Positions 53,245 to 62,673 of a stretch of 64,000 bases of DNA are shown piece after piece. Both the position numbers and the translations under genes were made by a program. The DNA lies in NCBI RefSeq assembly GCF_001513745.1, contig NZ_CP013380.1, positions 2,294,001 through 2,358,000 of the forward strand, read 5' to 3'. Source of the stretch: Burkholderia humptydooensis. GTDB lineage: Bacteria > Pseudomonadota > Gammaproteobacteria > Burkholderiales > Burkholderiaceae. Each line of letters starts with the position of its first letter. Position 1 is the first letter of the stretch. Below the pieces are notes generated by a model, which saw nothing but the letters and a program-made list of their open reading frames with translations, did not search any database and was not told the origin of the DNA.

Positions 53245-54078
53245 ATGTCATCCCGCTCGTCCAGTCCGGTGTCGCTTCGCACCACGCCGGATCTCGTTGG
53301 CGCACATATTCTTGTCGCCGACGATCGCCCGAACGACCTGCGGCTCCTGACCGAGATCCTGCGTGCCGCGCGGTGCCGGATCAGCGTCGCGTTCGACGGC
53401 CTGCAGGCCTATCACCGTGCGCAGGCGATCTCTCCCGACCTGATCCTGATGGATGTCCGCATGCCGCGCATGGACGGTTTCGCCGCGTGCAGGCTGCTGG
53501 CGTCGACGCCGTCCACGCAGTCGATACCCGTGATCATCCTGACCGCCGCGGGCGATCTCGAGGACCGCATCGCGGGGCTCGAAACCGGCGCGATCGACTA
53601 CATCGTCAAGCCGTTCGAACCGGCTGAAGTGATTGCACGAATCCGCAATCACCTGAAGCGCGCGCGCCGCAGCCAGCCCTTTGCGCATCTGCCCGAGCTT
53701 CCCGACCATCCCGACGCCGCGCTGGTGCGCGCGGCGAGCGAGGTCCTGCTGCGCGACCTGCGCTATCCGCCCGCGCTCGAGGATCTCGCCCGGCAGGTCG
53801 GCACGCACGAAAAGCGCCTGTCGCGCGTGTTCCGCGACCATCTCGGCCAGACCGTGTTCGAGTATCTGCGCGACACGCGCCTGCGCGCCGCGATGCACTT
53901 TCTCGCGGAGACGTCGATGGGAATCGGCGATATTGCCGAGGAAATCGGCTTTTCCACGCCGGGCAATTTCGCGACGGCCTTTCGCGAACGCTTCGGCATC
54001 ACGCCATCCGACTGGCGGCGCCAGCGCAACGCAGTCGATGCGCGCGCCACATCTGATGAGCATCACCGCGATGCATAA
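53245..54078 (+). CDS. Response regulator with AraC-type output domain
   Basis: A 277-residue regulator. Receiver domain about residues 20-135: VADDRPNDLRLLTEIL (acidic pocket), phospho-acceptor Asp in LILMDVRMPRMDG, the conserved Thr in VIILTAAGD and Lys in YIVKPFEP. The AraC-type helix-turn-helix domain follows at about 165-262 (LEDLARQVGTHEKRLSRVFRDH, IGDIAEEIGFSTPGNFATAF). No histidine kinase gene is adjacent, so it is an orphan. Position suggests control of the divergent adhesin. ATG 53245 chosen; an in-frame start at 53119 is possible but gives an unusual leader. Confidence 0.9.
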   Translation: MSSRSSSPVSLRTTPDLVGAHILVADDRPNDLRLLTEILRAARCRISVAFDGLQAYHRAQAISPDLILMDVRMPRMDGFAACRLLASTPSTQSIPVIILTAAGDLEDRIAGLETGAIDYIVKPFEPAEVIARIRNHLKRARRSQPFAHLPELPDHPDAALVRAASEVLLRDLRYPPALEDLARQVGTHEKRLSRVFRDHLGQTVFEYLRDTRLRAAMHFLAETSMGIGDIAEEIGFSTPGNFATAFRERFGITPSDWRRQRNAVDARATSDEHHRDA

Positions 54079-54175
54079 GCAATACGCGGCATGGGCAGCA
54101 GGATGTCGTGCATTGCTGCTGCTTCTGATGGCGATGGCCGTCGCCTGCGCCACGGTCAATCGGAACAGCCGGTAG
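54071..54175 (+). CDS. Possible small lipoprotein overlapping the response regulator end
   Basis: A 34-residue frame, MHKQYAAWAAGCRALLLLLM then AMAVACATVNRNSR, with a hydrophobic core and a lipobox-like MAVAC. Its ATG overlaps the last 8 nt of the response regulator gene, suggesting coupling. It looks like a short bacterial lipoprotein of the entericidin size class, but no homology is claimed. Confidence 0.35.
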   Translation: MHKQYAAWAAGCRALLLLLMAMAVACATVNRNSR

Positions 54176-54464
54176 ATCACGTGCTGGCCGCGATGGCGCT
54201 GAGCACGACGCTGTTCGAGGCGGCGTACCGCAGCCATGCGGCGACGGCGTTGCGGCCCGCCGCGCGCGAGTGGTCGGCGCGCGCTCGATCGCCTTTCCTG
54301 CGCATTGCATTTGATCTCCTGCACCGGCATTCGTATAACGATCACATGCCCGGCGTATTTTCAGCACACGAATCCGAGGCCCGGCGCAAGCCGGGAAGCC
54401 CACCGCCCCCCGTCATGCGCAACCGCCCGAATGCACGCCGGAGGCCCCCGAACGGAGTCCACTC
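54176..54464 (+). other. Gap before the phosphoesterase gene
   Basis: No convincing gene. A frame continuing after 54175 (HVLAAMALSTTLFEAAYRSH) might be the remains of a longer protein shifted out of frame relative to the small lipoprotein. Confidence 0.35.
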
Positions 54465-55946
54465 GTGGCGAATCCACTCTCCAGGATCGAACATGTCGTC
54501 TATCTGATGCTCGAAAATCGTTCGTTCGATCAGATGCTCGGCTTTCTCTATGCTGACGACGGCAACCGCTCCCCCACCGGCCAGCCGTTCGACGGCCTCA
54601 CCGGCAGCGAATCGAATCCCGACGATCTCGGCCGCCCGGTCGGCGTCTACCGGATTCGCGCAACCGATCCGCATCCGTATCTGATGCCGGGCGCCGATCC
54701 CGGCGAAGGCTTTCAGAACACCAACTACCAGTTGTTCTCCGACGACAACCCCGCCCCCGGCGCCGTGCCGACGAATCAGGGCTTCGTCGTCAGCTTCAAG
54801 TCGGCGATCGCGACCGATCAGTCGCGGCACGACAAGGACGCGCTGCCCGGCACGACGCCCGCGCAGATCATGGGCATGTACACGCCCGAGCTGCTGCCCG
54901 TGCTGTCCGGGCTCGCGAAAGGCTATGCGGTGTGCGACCGCTGGTTCGCGTCGGCGCCGACAATGACGATGCCGAACCGCGCGTTCGCGCTCGCCGGCAC
55001 GTCGCAGGGCCATCTCGACGATCACGTGAAGATCTTCACGTGCCCGAGCATCTTCGGGCGGCTGTCGGACCAGGGCGCCGACTGGGCGATCTTCGGTTAC
55101 AACCGCGATCCGCTCACGCGCCACGATTTCCCCGACACGCAGAACGCCGACGACAGCCACTTCGGCCACTTTCGCGACTTCCAGACGCGCGCGGCGAACG
55201 GCACGCTGCCCGCGTTCACGTTCCTCGAGCCGAGCTGGGACGCGAGCGGCAACAGCCAGCATCCGAACTACGACGTCACCGCGGGCGAGCAGTTGATTCA
55301 CGACGTCTACTACGCGCTGCGCAACGGTCCCGGCTGGAACGGCACGCTTTTCATCGTCACGTACGACGAGCACGGCGGCAACTACGATCATGTCGCGCCG
55401 CCATCCGGCGCGACGCCGCCCGGCGACGGCACCGTCGGCGAATTCGGCTTCGACTTCACGCGCTTCGGCGTGCGCGTGCCCGCGGTGCTCGTCTCGCCGC
55501 TGATCGCGGCGGGCACCGTGTTCCGCAGCGCGACAGGCACGATCGATCACACGTCGGTGCTGAAGACGATCAGCGAACGCTTCGGGACGACGCCGCTGAC
55601 GGCGCGCGACCGCGATGCGCCGTCGCTCGGCGACGTGCTCACGCTCGCGAGCCCGCGCGCCGCGAGCGACGATCCGCTCGCCGGCGTGACCGTGCCCGTG
55701 TCGGACCTGTCCCATCCGAATGCGGCGAAGCCGTCGAAGCTCGACAAGATCCACGCGGCCCGCATCGCGGCGCTGCCGCTGCGCAACGAGAAAGGCCATT
55801 ACGAGGAGGCCGACGCGCCGCTCGCGTCAACCGCCGAGCTGTCGAACTTCATTCGCGACCGCAGCGCCGCATGGAGCCAGCATCGCCAGCGGCAGCAGCA
55901 GCGGTTGCAGCAACGGCAACAGCCGCCGCGCAAGCGGCGGCGCTGA
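54465..55946 (+). CDS. Phosphoesterase family protein (phospholipase C/acid phosphatase type)
   Basis: A 493-residue PF04185-type enzyme of the alkaline phosphatase superfamily. [20 protein letters not shown] opens the domain; [20 protein letters not shown] and [15 protein letters not shown] carry metal-binding residues. The start is GTG with GGAG 9 bp upstream. No signal peptide is visible, unlike secreted phospholipases C of about 700 residues, so it is closer to AcpA-like or cytoplasmic members. The C-terminus is a Gln/Arg-rich tail ([16 protein letters not shown]). The M28-like gene follows 116 bp later. Confidence 0.85.
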   Translation: MANPLSRIEHVVYLMLENRSFDQMLGFLYADDGNRSPTGQPFDGLTGSESNPDDLGRPVGVYRIRATDPHPYLMPGADPGEGFQNTNYQLFSDDNPAPGAVPTNQGFVVSFKSAIATDQSRHDKDALPGTTPAQIMGMYTPELLPVLSGLAKGYAVCDRWFASAPTMTMPNRAFALAGTSQGHLDDHVKIFTCPSIFGRLSDQGADWAIFGYNRDPLTRHDFPDTQNADDSHFGHFRDFQTRAANGTLPAFTFLEPSWDASGNSQHPNYDVTAGEQLIHDVYYALRNGPGWNGTLFIVTYDEHGGNYDHVAPPSGATPPGDGTVGEFGFDFTRFGVRVPAVLVSPLIAAGTVFRSATGTIDHTSVLKTISERFGTTPLTARDRDAPSLGDVLTLASPRAASDDPLAGVTVPVSDLSHPNAAKPSKLDKIHAARIAALPLRNEKGHYEEADAPLASTAELSNFIRDRSAAWSQHRQRQQQRLQQRQQPPRKRRR

Positions 55947-56062
55947 AATGCGCGGGCGGCGGAACGCGTCGCCCGCGCTGCCGAGCGCCTGACAACGTAT
56001 CACCGGATTCGGCCGGCGCTCCCCGCCTGACCGCCCCGCGCACCGCTCTCGAGGAAACACGA

Positions 56063-57652
56063 ATGGCCCAGCTCAAATCATGGACGCGCCGCTTGTTCGG
56101 CGCTTCGGGATGCGCGCTGTTGCTCGCGCTGTCGGCGCTCGACGCGGCGCATGCGGATTCCGAGCCCGACGCATCGCCGAGCGGCGCATGGCCGAGCGCC
56201 GCGCTGCCCGATCGCGCCGCCGTCGACGTGGACGCGTCGCAGTTGCTGCCGACGCCGCAGCTCGTGCAATGGCAGATCGACCTCGATCGCCGCGGCCTGA
56301 GATCGACCGGCTCGCCCGCGCACGAACGCTACATCGACGTGCTGCGCCGCCGCCTCGCGCGAGCCGGCGTGCCACAGCTCCATACCGAGGCGGCGACGCT
56401 CACGCGCTGGACCGCGCGGCACTGGCGGCTCGACGTCGCCGACGGCGCGCCGCGCGAACGCATCGACGTCACGGGCTACCTGCCCTATTCCGGCGACACC
56501 GGCCGCGACGGCGTCGTCGCGCCGATCCGCTATCTCTCAGCCGGACAGATGCCCGATGCGGACGTGGCCGGCAAGATCGCCGTCGTCGAATGGCCGGCAT
56601 CGCCGCTATCGGGCGCGTTCTTCCACGAGCGCGCGCTGCGCGTGTTCGATCCGGACAACGCGTTTCCGCCGTCGGCGCCCTATGTCCGCACGAGCTTCAT
56701 GCTCGGCACGCTCACCGCGATGCTCGACAGGCTGCAAGCAGCGGGCGCGGCGGGCGTCGTGATGATCGCCGATACGTCGAGCGCCGAGGCGACCGATCTG
56801 TACGCGCCGTACGACGGCCGGCTGCGGCGCGTGCCCGGCCTCTTCGTCGATCGTGCGACGGGCGCGAAGCTCGTCTCGCTCGCGGAGCGCCGCGCGACGC
56901 TGCGGCTGTCGCTCGACGCGAGCGTCGAGCGCGTGCAGACCCGCAACCTGATCGGCATCATCCCCGGCATGAGCGACGAGCTGACCGTCGTCAACAGCCA
57001 CACGGACGGCCCGAACGGAATCGAGGACAACGGCCCGAACGCGATCGTCGCGATCGCGCAATACCTGAGCCGCCTGCCCCGCGCGGCGCTGCCGCGCACG
57101 GTCATGATCCTGCTGTCGAGCGGGCATTTCGCGGGCGGTGTCGGCGCCGAGGATTTCATCGCGCGACATGCGCGCGACGGGCTCCTCGCGCGCATCGCGT
57201 GCATCGTGACGATCGAGCATCTCGGCGCGCAGGAATGGCTGCCGAACGCGCACGGCGCGCTCGCGCCGACGGGCCGCGCGGAGCCGACCGCGCTCTTCAT
57301 GCCGTCCGTGCCGGCGCTCGTCGATGCGGCCGACGCACTCGTGCGCCGCGCAAACGCGGCGCCCGCATTCGCGATGCCGCCGCTGAATCCGAACGGAGAC
57401 GGCAGCGCGGACGACGCGGTCTGGCCCGGCGAGGGGCAGTACTTCTGGGGCCGCGCGCGCGTGCCGACGATCAATCTGATCACGGGCCCCACGTATCTGC
57501 TCAACTACGGCGTGACGACGGCGGACAAGATCGACTATGCGCGCCTGCGTCGCGAAATCGCGGCGACGGCGCAGGCGCTGCTCGATCTGTCGCGGGTGCC
57601 GTTCGCCGCGCTGCGCGCGGTGCAGCCGGCGATGCGCGCAGCGACGCCGTGA
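56063..57652 (+). CDS. Secreted M28-like peptidase, metal site atypical
   Basis: A 529-residue exported protein. Signal peptide about 1-30 (LFGASGCALLLALSALDAAHA). The middle part (about 130-290) looks like an inserted protease-associated domain (GKIAVVEWPASPLSG, AAGAAGVVMIADTSS). The M28 core starts NLIGIIPGMSDELTVVNSHT with HTD and IEDNGPNAIVA. However, the usual catalytic Glu-Glu pair after the strand VMILLSS is replaced by GHFAGGVGAED and the last His is not seen (YLLNYGVTTADKID). It may be a peptidase with shifted ligands or a non-catalytic relative. GAGGAAAC precedes ATG. Confidence 0.78.
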   Translation: MAQLKSWTRRLFGASGCALLLALSALDAAHADSEPDASPSGAWPSAALPDRAAVDVDASQLLPTPQLVQWQIDLDRRGLRSTGSPAHERYIDVLRRRLARAGVPQLHTEAATLTRWTARHWRLDVADGAPRERIDVTGYLPYSGDTGRDGVVAPIRYLSAGQMPDADVAGKIAVVEWPASPLSGAFFHERALRVFDPDNAFPPSAPYVRTSFMLGTLTAMLDRLQAAGAAGVVMIADTSSAEATDLYAPYDGRLRRVPGLFVDRATGAKLVSLAERRATLRLSLDASVERVQTRNLIGIIPGMSDELTVVNSHTDGPNGIEDNGPNAIVAIAQYLSRLPRAALPRTVMILLSSGHFAGGVGAEDFIARHARDGLLARIACIVTIEHLGAQEWLPNAHGALAPTGRAEPTALFMPSVPALVDAADALVRRANAAPAFAMPPLNPNGDGSADDAVWPGEGQYFWGRARVPTINLITGPTYLLNYGVTTADKIDYARLRREIAATAQALLDLSRVPFAALRAVQPAMRAATP

Positions 57653-57777
57653 CGCGCGCGCCGCGCGCACCCCGCCTCCCCGGCGCGGTGGCGCAAACCG
57701 AGCTGCACGACCGCGGGCGAACCCGGCAGCCGCCGATATCGACGATGCGAGAAACGAAGCGGCTCGACATCGATACG

Positions 57778-59490
57778 TCACGCGCGCGACAGCTCGCCCG
57801 CCGCCAGCGACTGCAGGCTTTCGTCGACGCTCAACTCCGACAGCGCGTCCGCCCGCAGCGCCCCGTCCGCCGCGCGCTGCAGCACGCGCAGCACGTTCGG
57901 CTTCAGGCGCACGAGCACGAGGCGCCAGCCGCGCGCGCCGCACTCGGCGCCGAACGTCTTCAGCGCTTCGATCGTCGTGCCGTCGACGTCGGGCGACTCC
58001 TCGAGACTCAGCATCACCGTGTGCACGGGCGGCTGCGCGTCGCGCGCGAGATGCCGCGTCATGGTCAGCACGCGCTCCGCGTTCGCGAAGAAGAGCTGCG
58101 CTTCCGGCCGCACGATCAGCACGCCGGAAATCGGCTTTGCATCCTCGTGCATCGACACGTCGACGAAATCGTGGCTCTCGCGCAGCCGCCCGAGCACGCT
58201 CACGTTCGGCTCGGACAACTGTCGCAGCGTCAGCAGCAGGCTCACGCCGATCGCGGCGAGCAGGCCGTGCAGCACGCCGAGCACGATCACGGCCGCGAGC
58301 GCGGCGATCACGACGATCCGGTCGCGATGCCAGCTCCAGTACGGCCTGAACACTTCGGGGTGCAGCGAATGACTGACCGCGAAGATCACGATCGCCGCGA
58401 GCACGGGCTCGGGGATGCGCGCAAGCTGCGGCAGCAGCAGCCAGACGATCAGCGCGATCACGGCGGCCGCGAACAAGCCCGCCATGCGCGTCTGCGCGCC
58501 CGCCGCCTCGTTCGCCGACGTCGCCGAATAGCCGGCGCCGACGGGCATTCCGTGCAGCAGCCCCGATACGAGATTCGCGCAGCCGAGCGCGACGAGATCG
58601 CGGTTCGGCGAAATCGTGTCGCCGTGCTTGAGCGCGAAATTGCGAATCGATCCATACGATTCCGCGTACAGGATCAGCATCAGCGCGAAGCCGAACTCGG
58701 CCGTCTGCATCCAGTCGGAGCGGCCGAGCACCGGCATGCCGAACGCGAGATTTTCCAGATCGATCGTGCCGACGACGGCGATGCCGTAGCGATGCCAGTC
58801 GATCCAGTAGCCGGCCGCGATCCCGAGCACGATCACGACGAGCGTCGCCGGCACGCGCGTGCGCCTGCCGAGCGCGAACAGGATCGCAAGCGCCGTCGCG
58901 CCAAGCGCCGCGCTGTGAACGTTGGAGTTCGGTATCCCGAGCACCAGGTCGAGCGCGACGCGCAGCGTGTCGCCGTGACGGATCGGCACGTCGAGCATCT
59001 TCGGCAACTGCTTGATCACGATCGTGAGCGCAAGGCCGAACGTAAACCCGCGCAGCACCGGCCGCGCGATGAAATCCGACATGCCGCCGAGACGCGCGGC
59101 GCCCGCGAGGATGAACACGATGCCCGTCGTCGCGACGAGCGCCGCGGCGAGCATCAACTGCGTGCCGGCGCCCGGCCCGGCCTCGGAGATCACGGTGGCC
59201 GCGAGCACGACGGCCGACGACGACGTCGCCGACACGATCGCGAAGCGGCTGCTGCCCGCGATCGCATAGACGACGAGCCCGGCGACGAGCGCGATGAGCC
59301 CCGCCTGCGGCGGCAGGTTCGCGAGCCCCGCGTATGCGACCGCCTCGGGTATCAGGAGGCCCGCGATCGACAGCCCCGCGAGCGCGTCGAGCGCCGCGCG
59401 GCGCCCTCGCGGCGCAGGCGGCTCGTCGAGCGGCGCGAAATGCGCGGCCTGCTGCGGCGGCGCGTCGATGTGCTTCGAGCGGAGGTCCAT
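57778..59490 (-). CDS. SulP-family anion transporter with STAS domain
   Basis: A 570-residue inner-membrane transporter for sulfate or another anion such as bicarbonate. The membrane part begins ALAGLSIAGLLIPEAVAYAG, the SulP hallmark, and includes NLVSGLLHGMPVGAGYSATSAN. A cytoplasmic STAS domain occupies about 440-570 (GVLIVRPEAQLFFANAERVL, DVDGTTIEALKTFG). ATG 59490 (MDLRSKHIDAPPQQ) has GGA-type signal nearby; an ATG 33 bp upstream is possible. It starts 46 bp after a ParB-like gene on the same strand. Confidence 0.9.
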   Translation of the reverse strand: MDLRSKHIDAPPQQAAHFAPLDEPPAPRGRRAALDALAGLSIAGLLIPEAVAYAGLANLPPQAGLIALVAGLVVYAIAGSSRFAIVSATSSSAVVLAATVISEAGPGAGTQLMLAAALVATTGIVFILAGAARLGGMSDFIARPVLRGFTFGLALTIVIKQLPKMLDVPIRHGDTLRVALDLVLGIPNSNVHSAALGATALAILFALGRRTRVPATLVVIVLGIAAGYWIDWHRYGIAVVGTIDLENLAFGMPVLGRSDWMQTAEFGFALMLILYAESYGSIRNFALKHGDTISPNRDLVALGCANLVSGLLHGMPVGAGYSATSANEAAGAQTRMAGLFAAAVIALIVWLLLPQLARIPEPVLAAIVIFAVSHSLHPEVFRPYWSWHRDRIVVIAALAAVIVLGVLHGLLAAIGVSLLLTLRQLSEPNVSVLGRLRESHDFVDVSMHEDAKPISGVLIVRPEAQLFFANAERVLTMTRHLARDAQPPVHTVMLSLEESPDVDGTTIEALKTFGAECGARGWRLVLVRLKPNVLRVLQRAADGALRADALSELSVDESLQSLAAGELSRA

Positions 59491-59536
59491 GCGCGTTCCG
59501 TGGTCGTTGCCCGTCGTGCACACGAGAACGCGGCGC

Positions 59537-60163
59537 TCAGCGCGGCGCCGCGATCACGCCGGACCAGCCCGGCAGATAGCGCGCCTCCTGCGTGTGCGCG
59601 TAGCCGAGCGCCGCTTCGAGCGCCTTCGCGAAATCCTTGCGGATCTGCGTCAGCGCGATTTTCGGGCGCAGGAAATCGGCCCACAGGAACTCGCTGAACG
59701 GCGTCGCGTCCTTCGCGTAGCCGCCCGCCGTGCGCAGCTCGCCCGCGAGGCTGCGGTAGGGATCGTCCTTCAGGCCGACGAGCGACGTCGGCAGGCGGGC
59801 GTAGTCGTGGCGCGCGCCGTTCGCGCCGAACGGATGCACCCATTGGTTGTGCTCCATCATCCGCCAGAAGATCGTCTCGTCGAGCCACGACAGATCCTTC
59901 AGCAGCATCGCCTTCACCTGGGTCACGCCCTCCTCGATGAGCGCGAGCCCGAGATGATGGTGATCGGTGATGAAGTATTCGCCGCCCGGCCCGAGCACGG
60001 CCGGGAACCAGTGCGACTCGATCGCCGCGCGGCGCGCCTTCTTGCCGAGCGACTTCCAATGCTTGCGCTTTGCCTTCACTTCGCGATAGCCGACCGTGAT
60101 CTGCGTCGGGCGCAGCGCATCGAGCTTCGCGGGAATGAGATGCACGTCCTGGCCGATCGTCAT
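59537..60163 (-). CDS. ParB/Srx-fold domain protein (ParBc_2-like)
   Basis: A 208-residue protein of the ParB-like nuclease / sulfiredoxin superfamily, PF08857-type. QDVHLIPAKLDALRPTQITV, GPGGEYFITDHHHLGLALIE and MMEHNQWVHPFGANG are family motifs. Such proteins are not chromosome-partition ParBs; the HHH cluster may be a metal or nucleotide site. Unlike plasmid ParB it has no helix-turn-helix. Function unknown. Linked to a SulP transporter by 46 bp. Confidence 0.82.
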   Translation of the reverse strand: MTIGQDVHLIPAKLDALRPTQITVGYREVKAKRKHWKSLGKKARRAAIESHWFPAVLGPGGEYFITDHHHLGLALIEEGVTQVKAMLLKDLSWLDETIFWRMMEHNQWVHPFGANGARHDYARLPTSLVGLKDDPYRSLAGELRTAGGYAKDATPFSEFLWADFLRPKIALTQIRKDFAKALEAALGYAHTQEARYLPGWSGVIAAPR

Positions 60164-60301
60164 GATGGGGCTCCCGAATAGGATGTCGGCAACGATACAT
60201 GGGATCGGCGTTCGCGTTAATACCGCGTTGCCCTCGAAGTTTGCGCAAAGCGCACTGCCGCACGCTGCGCGGCCGGCGGTGCGCGCCTTCCGCCCGCGCG
60301 C

Positions 60302-60856
60302 TCAGCCGCGTGCGGCCAGATCCGCGCGCTCGAGCCGGTGGCGAACGTACGGGATGCCGTCCCGCACGATGCCGACGCGCCGCATCCCGAGCTTGCGCGC
60401 GACGTTCAGCGACGCGCCGTTGGCCGCGGCGATGTCCGCGACGACGCGCGGCAGCCTGACCGTCTCGAACGCATGCCGGACGACGCGCCGCGCAGCTTCG
60501 CTCGCGATCCCGCGCCCCCATGAGGCGCGCACGAGCCGCCAGCCGATCTCGATGTCGCGGCCGCCTTCGACGTAGTCGGGGATCAGCAGCATCCAGCCGA
60601 CGAACCGGGCGGGCTGCGCCTTCTCGAAGATCGACCAGTAGCCGAGCCCCGGCGGATACGCGCACGTGATCCGATGCTCGACGAAGCGGCGGTGCTCGAC
60701 GGGGTCGTCCCACGGGCCGGCGATGTGGCGCGTCACGTCCAGATCGCGATCCATCGCGAGGCATGCGTCGAGATCGGCGAGCACGCGCGGACGCAGCCAC
60801 AGGCGGTCGGTTTCGAGTGTCGGCAGCGCCGGGTGAGCTTGCGTATCCGGATCCAT
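60302..60856 (-). CDS. GNAT acetyltransferase (RimJ/RimL type)
   Basis: A 184-residue acetyl-CoA-dependent transferase. LETDRLWLRPRVLADLDACL is the usual first strand; GWRLVRASWGRGIASEAARR holds the acetyl-CoA pyrophosphate loop (RxxGxG/A), and VVADIAAANGASLNVARKLGMRRVG is the C-terminal motif (quoted part: NGASLNVARKLGMRRVG). Targets unknown; relatives modify ribosomal protein N-termini or small molecules. Confidence 0.88.
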   Translation of the reverse strand: MDPDTQAHPALPTLETDRLWLRPRVLADLDACLAMDRDLDVTRHIAGPWDDPVEHRRFVEHRITCAYPPGLGYWSIFEKAQPARFVGWMLLIPDYVEGGRDIEIGWRLVRASWGRGIASEAARRVVRHAFETVRLPRVVADIAAANGASLNVARKLGMRRVGIVRDGIPYVRHRLERADLAARG

Positions 60857-61230
60857 CCGTCAACCTGTAAGCACATGAAAGAAGGAAAACGGCGCTACCT
60901 TAGCACCGCTTGCCGCATCGCGAAAACCGGTGCGAATCCTGTCCTGTCGAATCCCGTTGAGTCCCGCCGAGTCGCGTGCGATCCGCTCGATGCGCGTGCG
61001 ACTTCGCCCCGGTATCGCGCGACTCGCATGCGGCGCGCGGCGCACGCGCATCGCAGCGCCCTGCGATTGCGGGACGCGCAACAATCCATTTCATAGGGAT
61101 AAATCCGGATCGGCCCGCTCGGGGCCTTCACGCGCGCGGCGAGCGGCGTACACTCGCGTTACCGCCCGCGCGCCGCGCCAGCCGGGCGGTGCGGGGCACG
61201 ACGGCGCTTCCCTCTCGAGGAGACTGCGTC
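60857..61230. other. Divergent promoter region, no gene
   Basis: 374 bp between GNAT (minus) and the MFS gene (plus). Frames here are arginine-rich shadows. No confident promoter elements can be named. Confidence 0.45.
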
Positions 61231-62457
61231 ATGGCCATAAGCTGGACCCGGGAACAACGCAACGTCACGATCGCCGCCTACCTCGGCTGGACGCTCGACG
61301 CATTCGATTTCTTCCTGATGGTCTTCGTGCTGAAAGACATCGCCGCCGAATTCAACACGAAGATTCCCGCCGTCGCGTTCGCGATCACGCTGACGCTCGC
61401 CGCGCGCCCGATCGGCGCGCTGATCTTCGGCCGCCTCGCCGACCACTTCGGCCGCCGGCCGACGCTGATGATCAACATCGCGTGCTACTCGCTGCTCGAG
61501 CTCGCGTCCGGTTTCGCGCCGAGCCTCGCCGCGCTGCTCGCGCTGCGCACGCTGTTCGGCGTCGCGATGGGCGGCGAATGGGGCGTCGGCTCCGCGCTGA
61601 CGATGGAGACGATTCCGCCGCGCGCGCGCGGCGCCGTGTCGGGCCTGCTGCAGGCGGGTTATCCGAGCGGCTATCTGCTCGCGTCGGTCGTCTTCGGCCT
61701 CTTCTACCAGTACATCGGCTGGCGCGGGATGTTCATGATCGGCGTGCTGCCCGCGCTGCTCGTGCTGTACGTGCGCGCGAAAGTGCCCGAGTCGCCCGCG
61801 TGGCGGCAAATGGAAAAGCGCGCGCGCCCGAGCCTCGTCGCGACGCTCAAGCAGAACTGGAAGCTGTCGATCTACGCGGTGGTGCTGATGACCGCGTTCA
61901 ACTTCTTCTCGCACGGCACGCAGGATCTCTACCCGACCTTCCTGCGCGAGCAGCATCACTTCGATCCGCATACGGTGTCATGGATCACGATCGTGCTGAA
62001 CATCGGCGCGATCGTGGGCGGCCTCACGTTCGGCTGGTTGTCCGAACGCATCGGCCGCCGCCGCGCGATCTTCATCGCCGCGCTGATCGCGCTGCCCGTG
62101 CTGCCGCTGTGGGCGTTCTCGGCGGGCACGCTCGCGCTCGCCGCGGGCGCGTTCCTGATGCAGATCTCGGTGCAGGGCGCATGGGGCGTGATCCCCGTGC
62201 ACCTGAACGAGATCTCGCCGGACGAGATTCGCGCGACGTTCCCCGGCTTCGTCTATCAGCTCGGCAATCTGCTCGCGTCGGGCAACGCGACGATGCAGGC
62301 GCAGCTCGCGGTCGATCACGGCAACGACTACAGCATGGCGCTCGCGACGGTCGCGGGCATCGTCGCCGTCGTCATCTGCGTTTTAATTGTGTTCAGCCGC
62401 GAACGACGCGGGATCGACATGACGCAAACGGCCGCGATGGGCTCGACGACCGGATGA
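61231..62457 (+). CDS. MFS transporter, sialate/carboxylate:H+ symporter-like
   Basis: A 408-residue major facilitator with about twelve segments. YLGWTLDAFDFFLMVFVLKD with the DFF motif, RLADHFGRRPTLM (MFS signature loop), FGVAMGGEWGVGSALTMETI and FNFFSHGTQDLYPTFLREQH match the SHS group that includes NanT and lactate permeases such as Jen1. A GAGGAGA site lies 9 bp before the ATG. Substrate is probably a monocarboxylate, by family; nothing adjacent identifies it. Confidence 0.85.
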   Translation: MAISWTREQRNVTIAAYLGWTLDAFDFFLMVFVLKDIAAEFNTKIPAVAFAITLTLAARPIGALIFGRLADHFGRRPTLMINIACYSLLELASGFAPSLAALLALRTLFGVAMGGEWGVGSALTMETIPPRARGAVSGLLQAGYPSGYLLASVVFGLFYQYIGWRGMFMIGVLPALLVLYVRAKVPESPAWRQMEKRARPSLVATLKQNWKLSIYAVVLMTAFNFFSHGTQDLYPTFLREQHHFDPHTVSWITIVLNIGAIVGGLTFGWLSERIGRRRAIFIAALIALPVLPLWAFSAGTLALAAGAFLMQISVQGAWGVIPVHLNEISPDEIRATFPGFVYQLGNLLASGNATMQAQLAVDHGNDYSMALATVAGIVAVVICVLIVFSRERRGIDMTQTAAMGSTTG

Positions 62458-62601
62458 CCTCGCGCGCGGCGGCGCACCATCGCGCAAGCGCGCGTCGCGC
62501 TGCGCGCGGCGCACCGTTCATGCTGCATCGCACTGTATGCTCTAGAGGATTTTGTCCATAAAGAACGCTTGCCGCCGCCCCGCGCCGCTTTTTATCTTAA
62601 T

Positions 62602-62616
62602 GAAAACGGCTGTTTC
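62602..62616. promoter_or_regulatory. PsrA/FadR-like operator candidate
   Basis: GAAAACGGCTGTTTC contains AAAC-N4-GTTT, the core of boxes bound by PsrA-type TetR regulators of fatty acid genes. It lies 58 bp upstream of the tetR-type ATG, so autoregulation is plausible. Confidence 0.45.
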
Positions 62617-62673
62617 AATTACAGATTTGAATCGCTTGTTCGCGTACCGGGAAACCGGCAAGGGAGGCGGAAC

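Noticed and set aside
56080..59697. Plus-strand frame of 1205 codons and minus-strand frame of 971 codons across the M28 and SulP genes
   Set aside because: Both cross two real genes in other frames, have arginine-rich low-complexity products and no ribosome-binding site.
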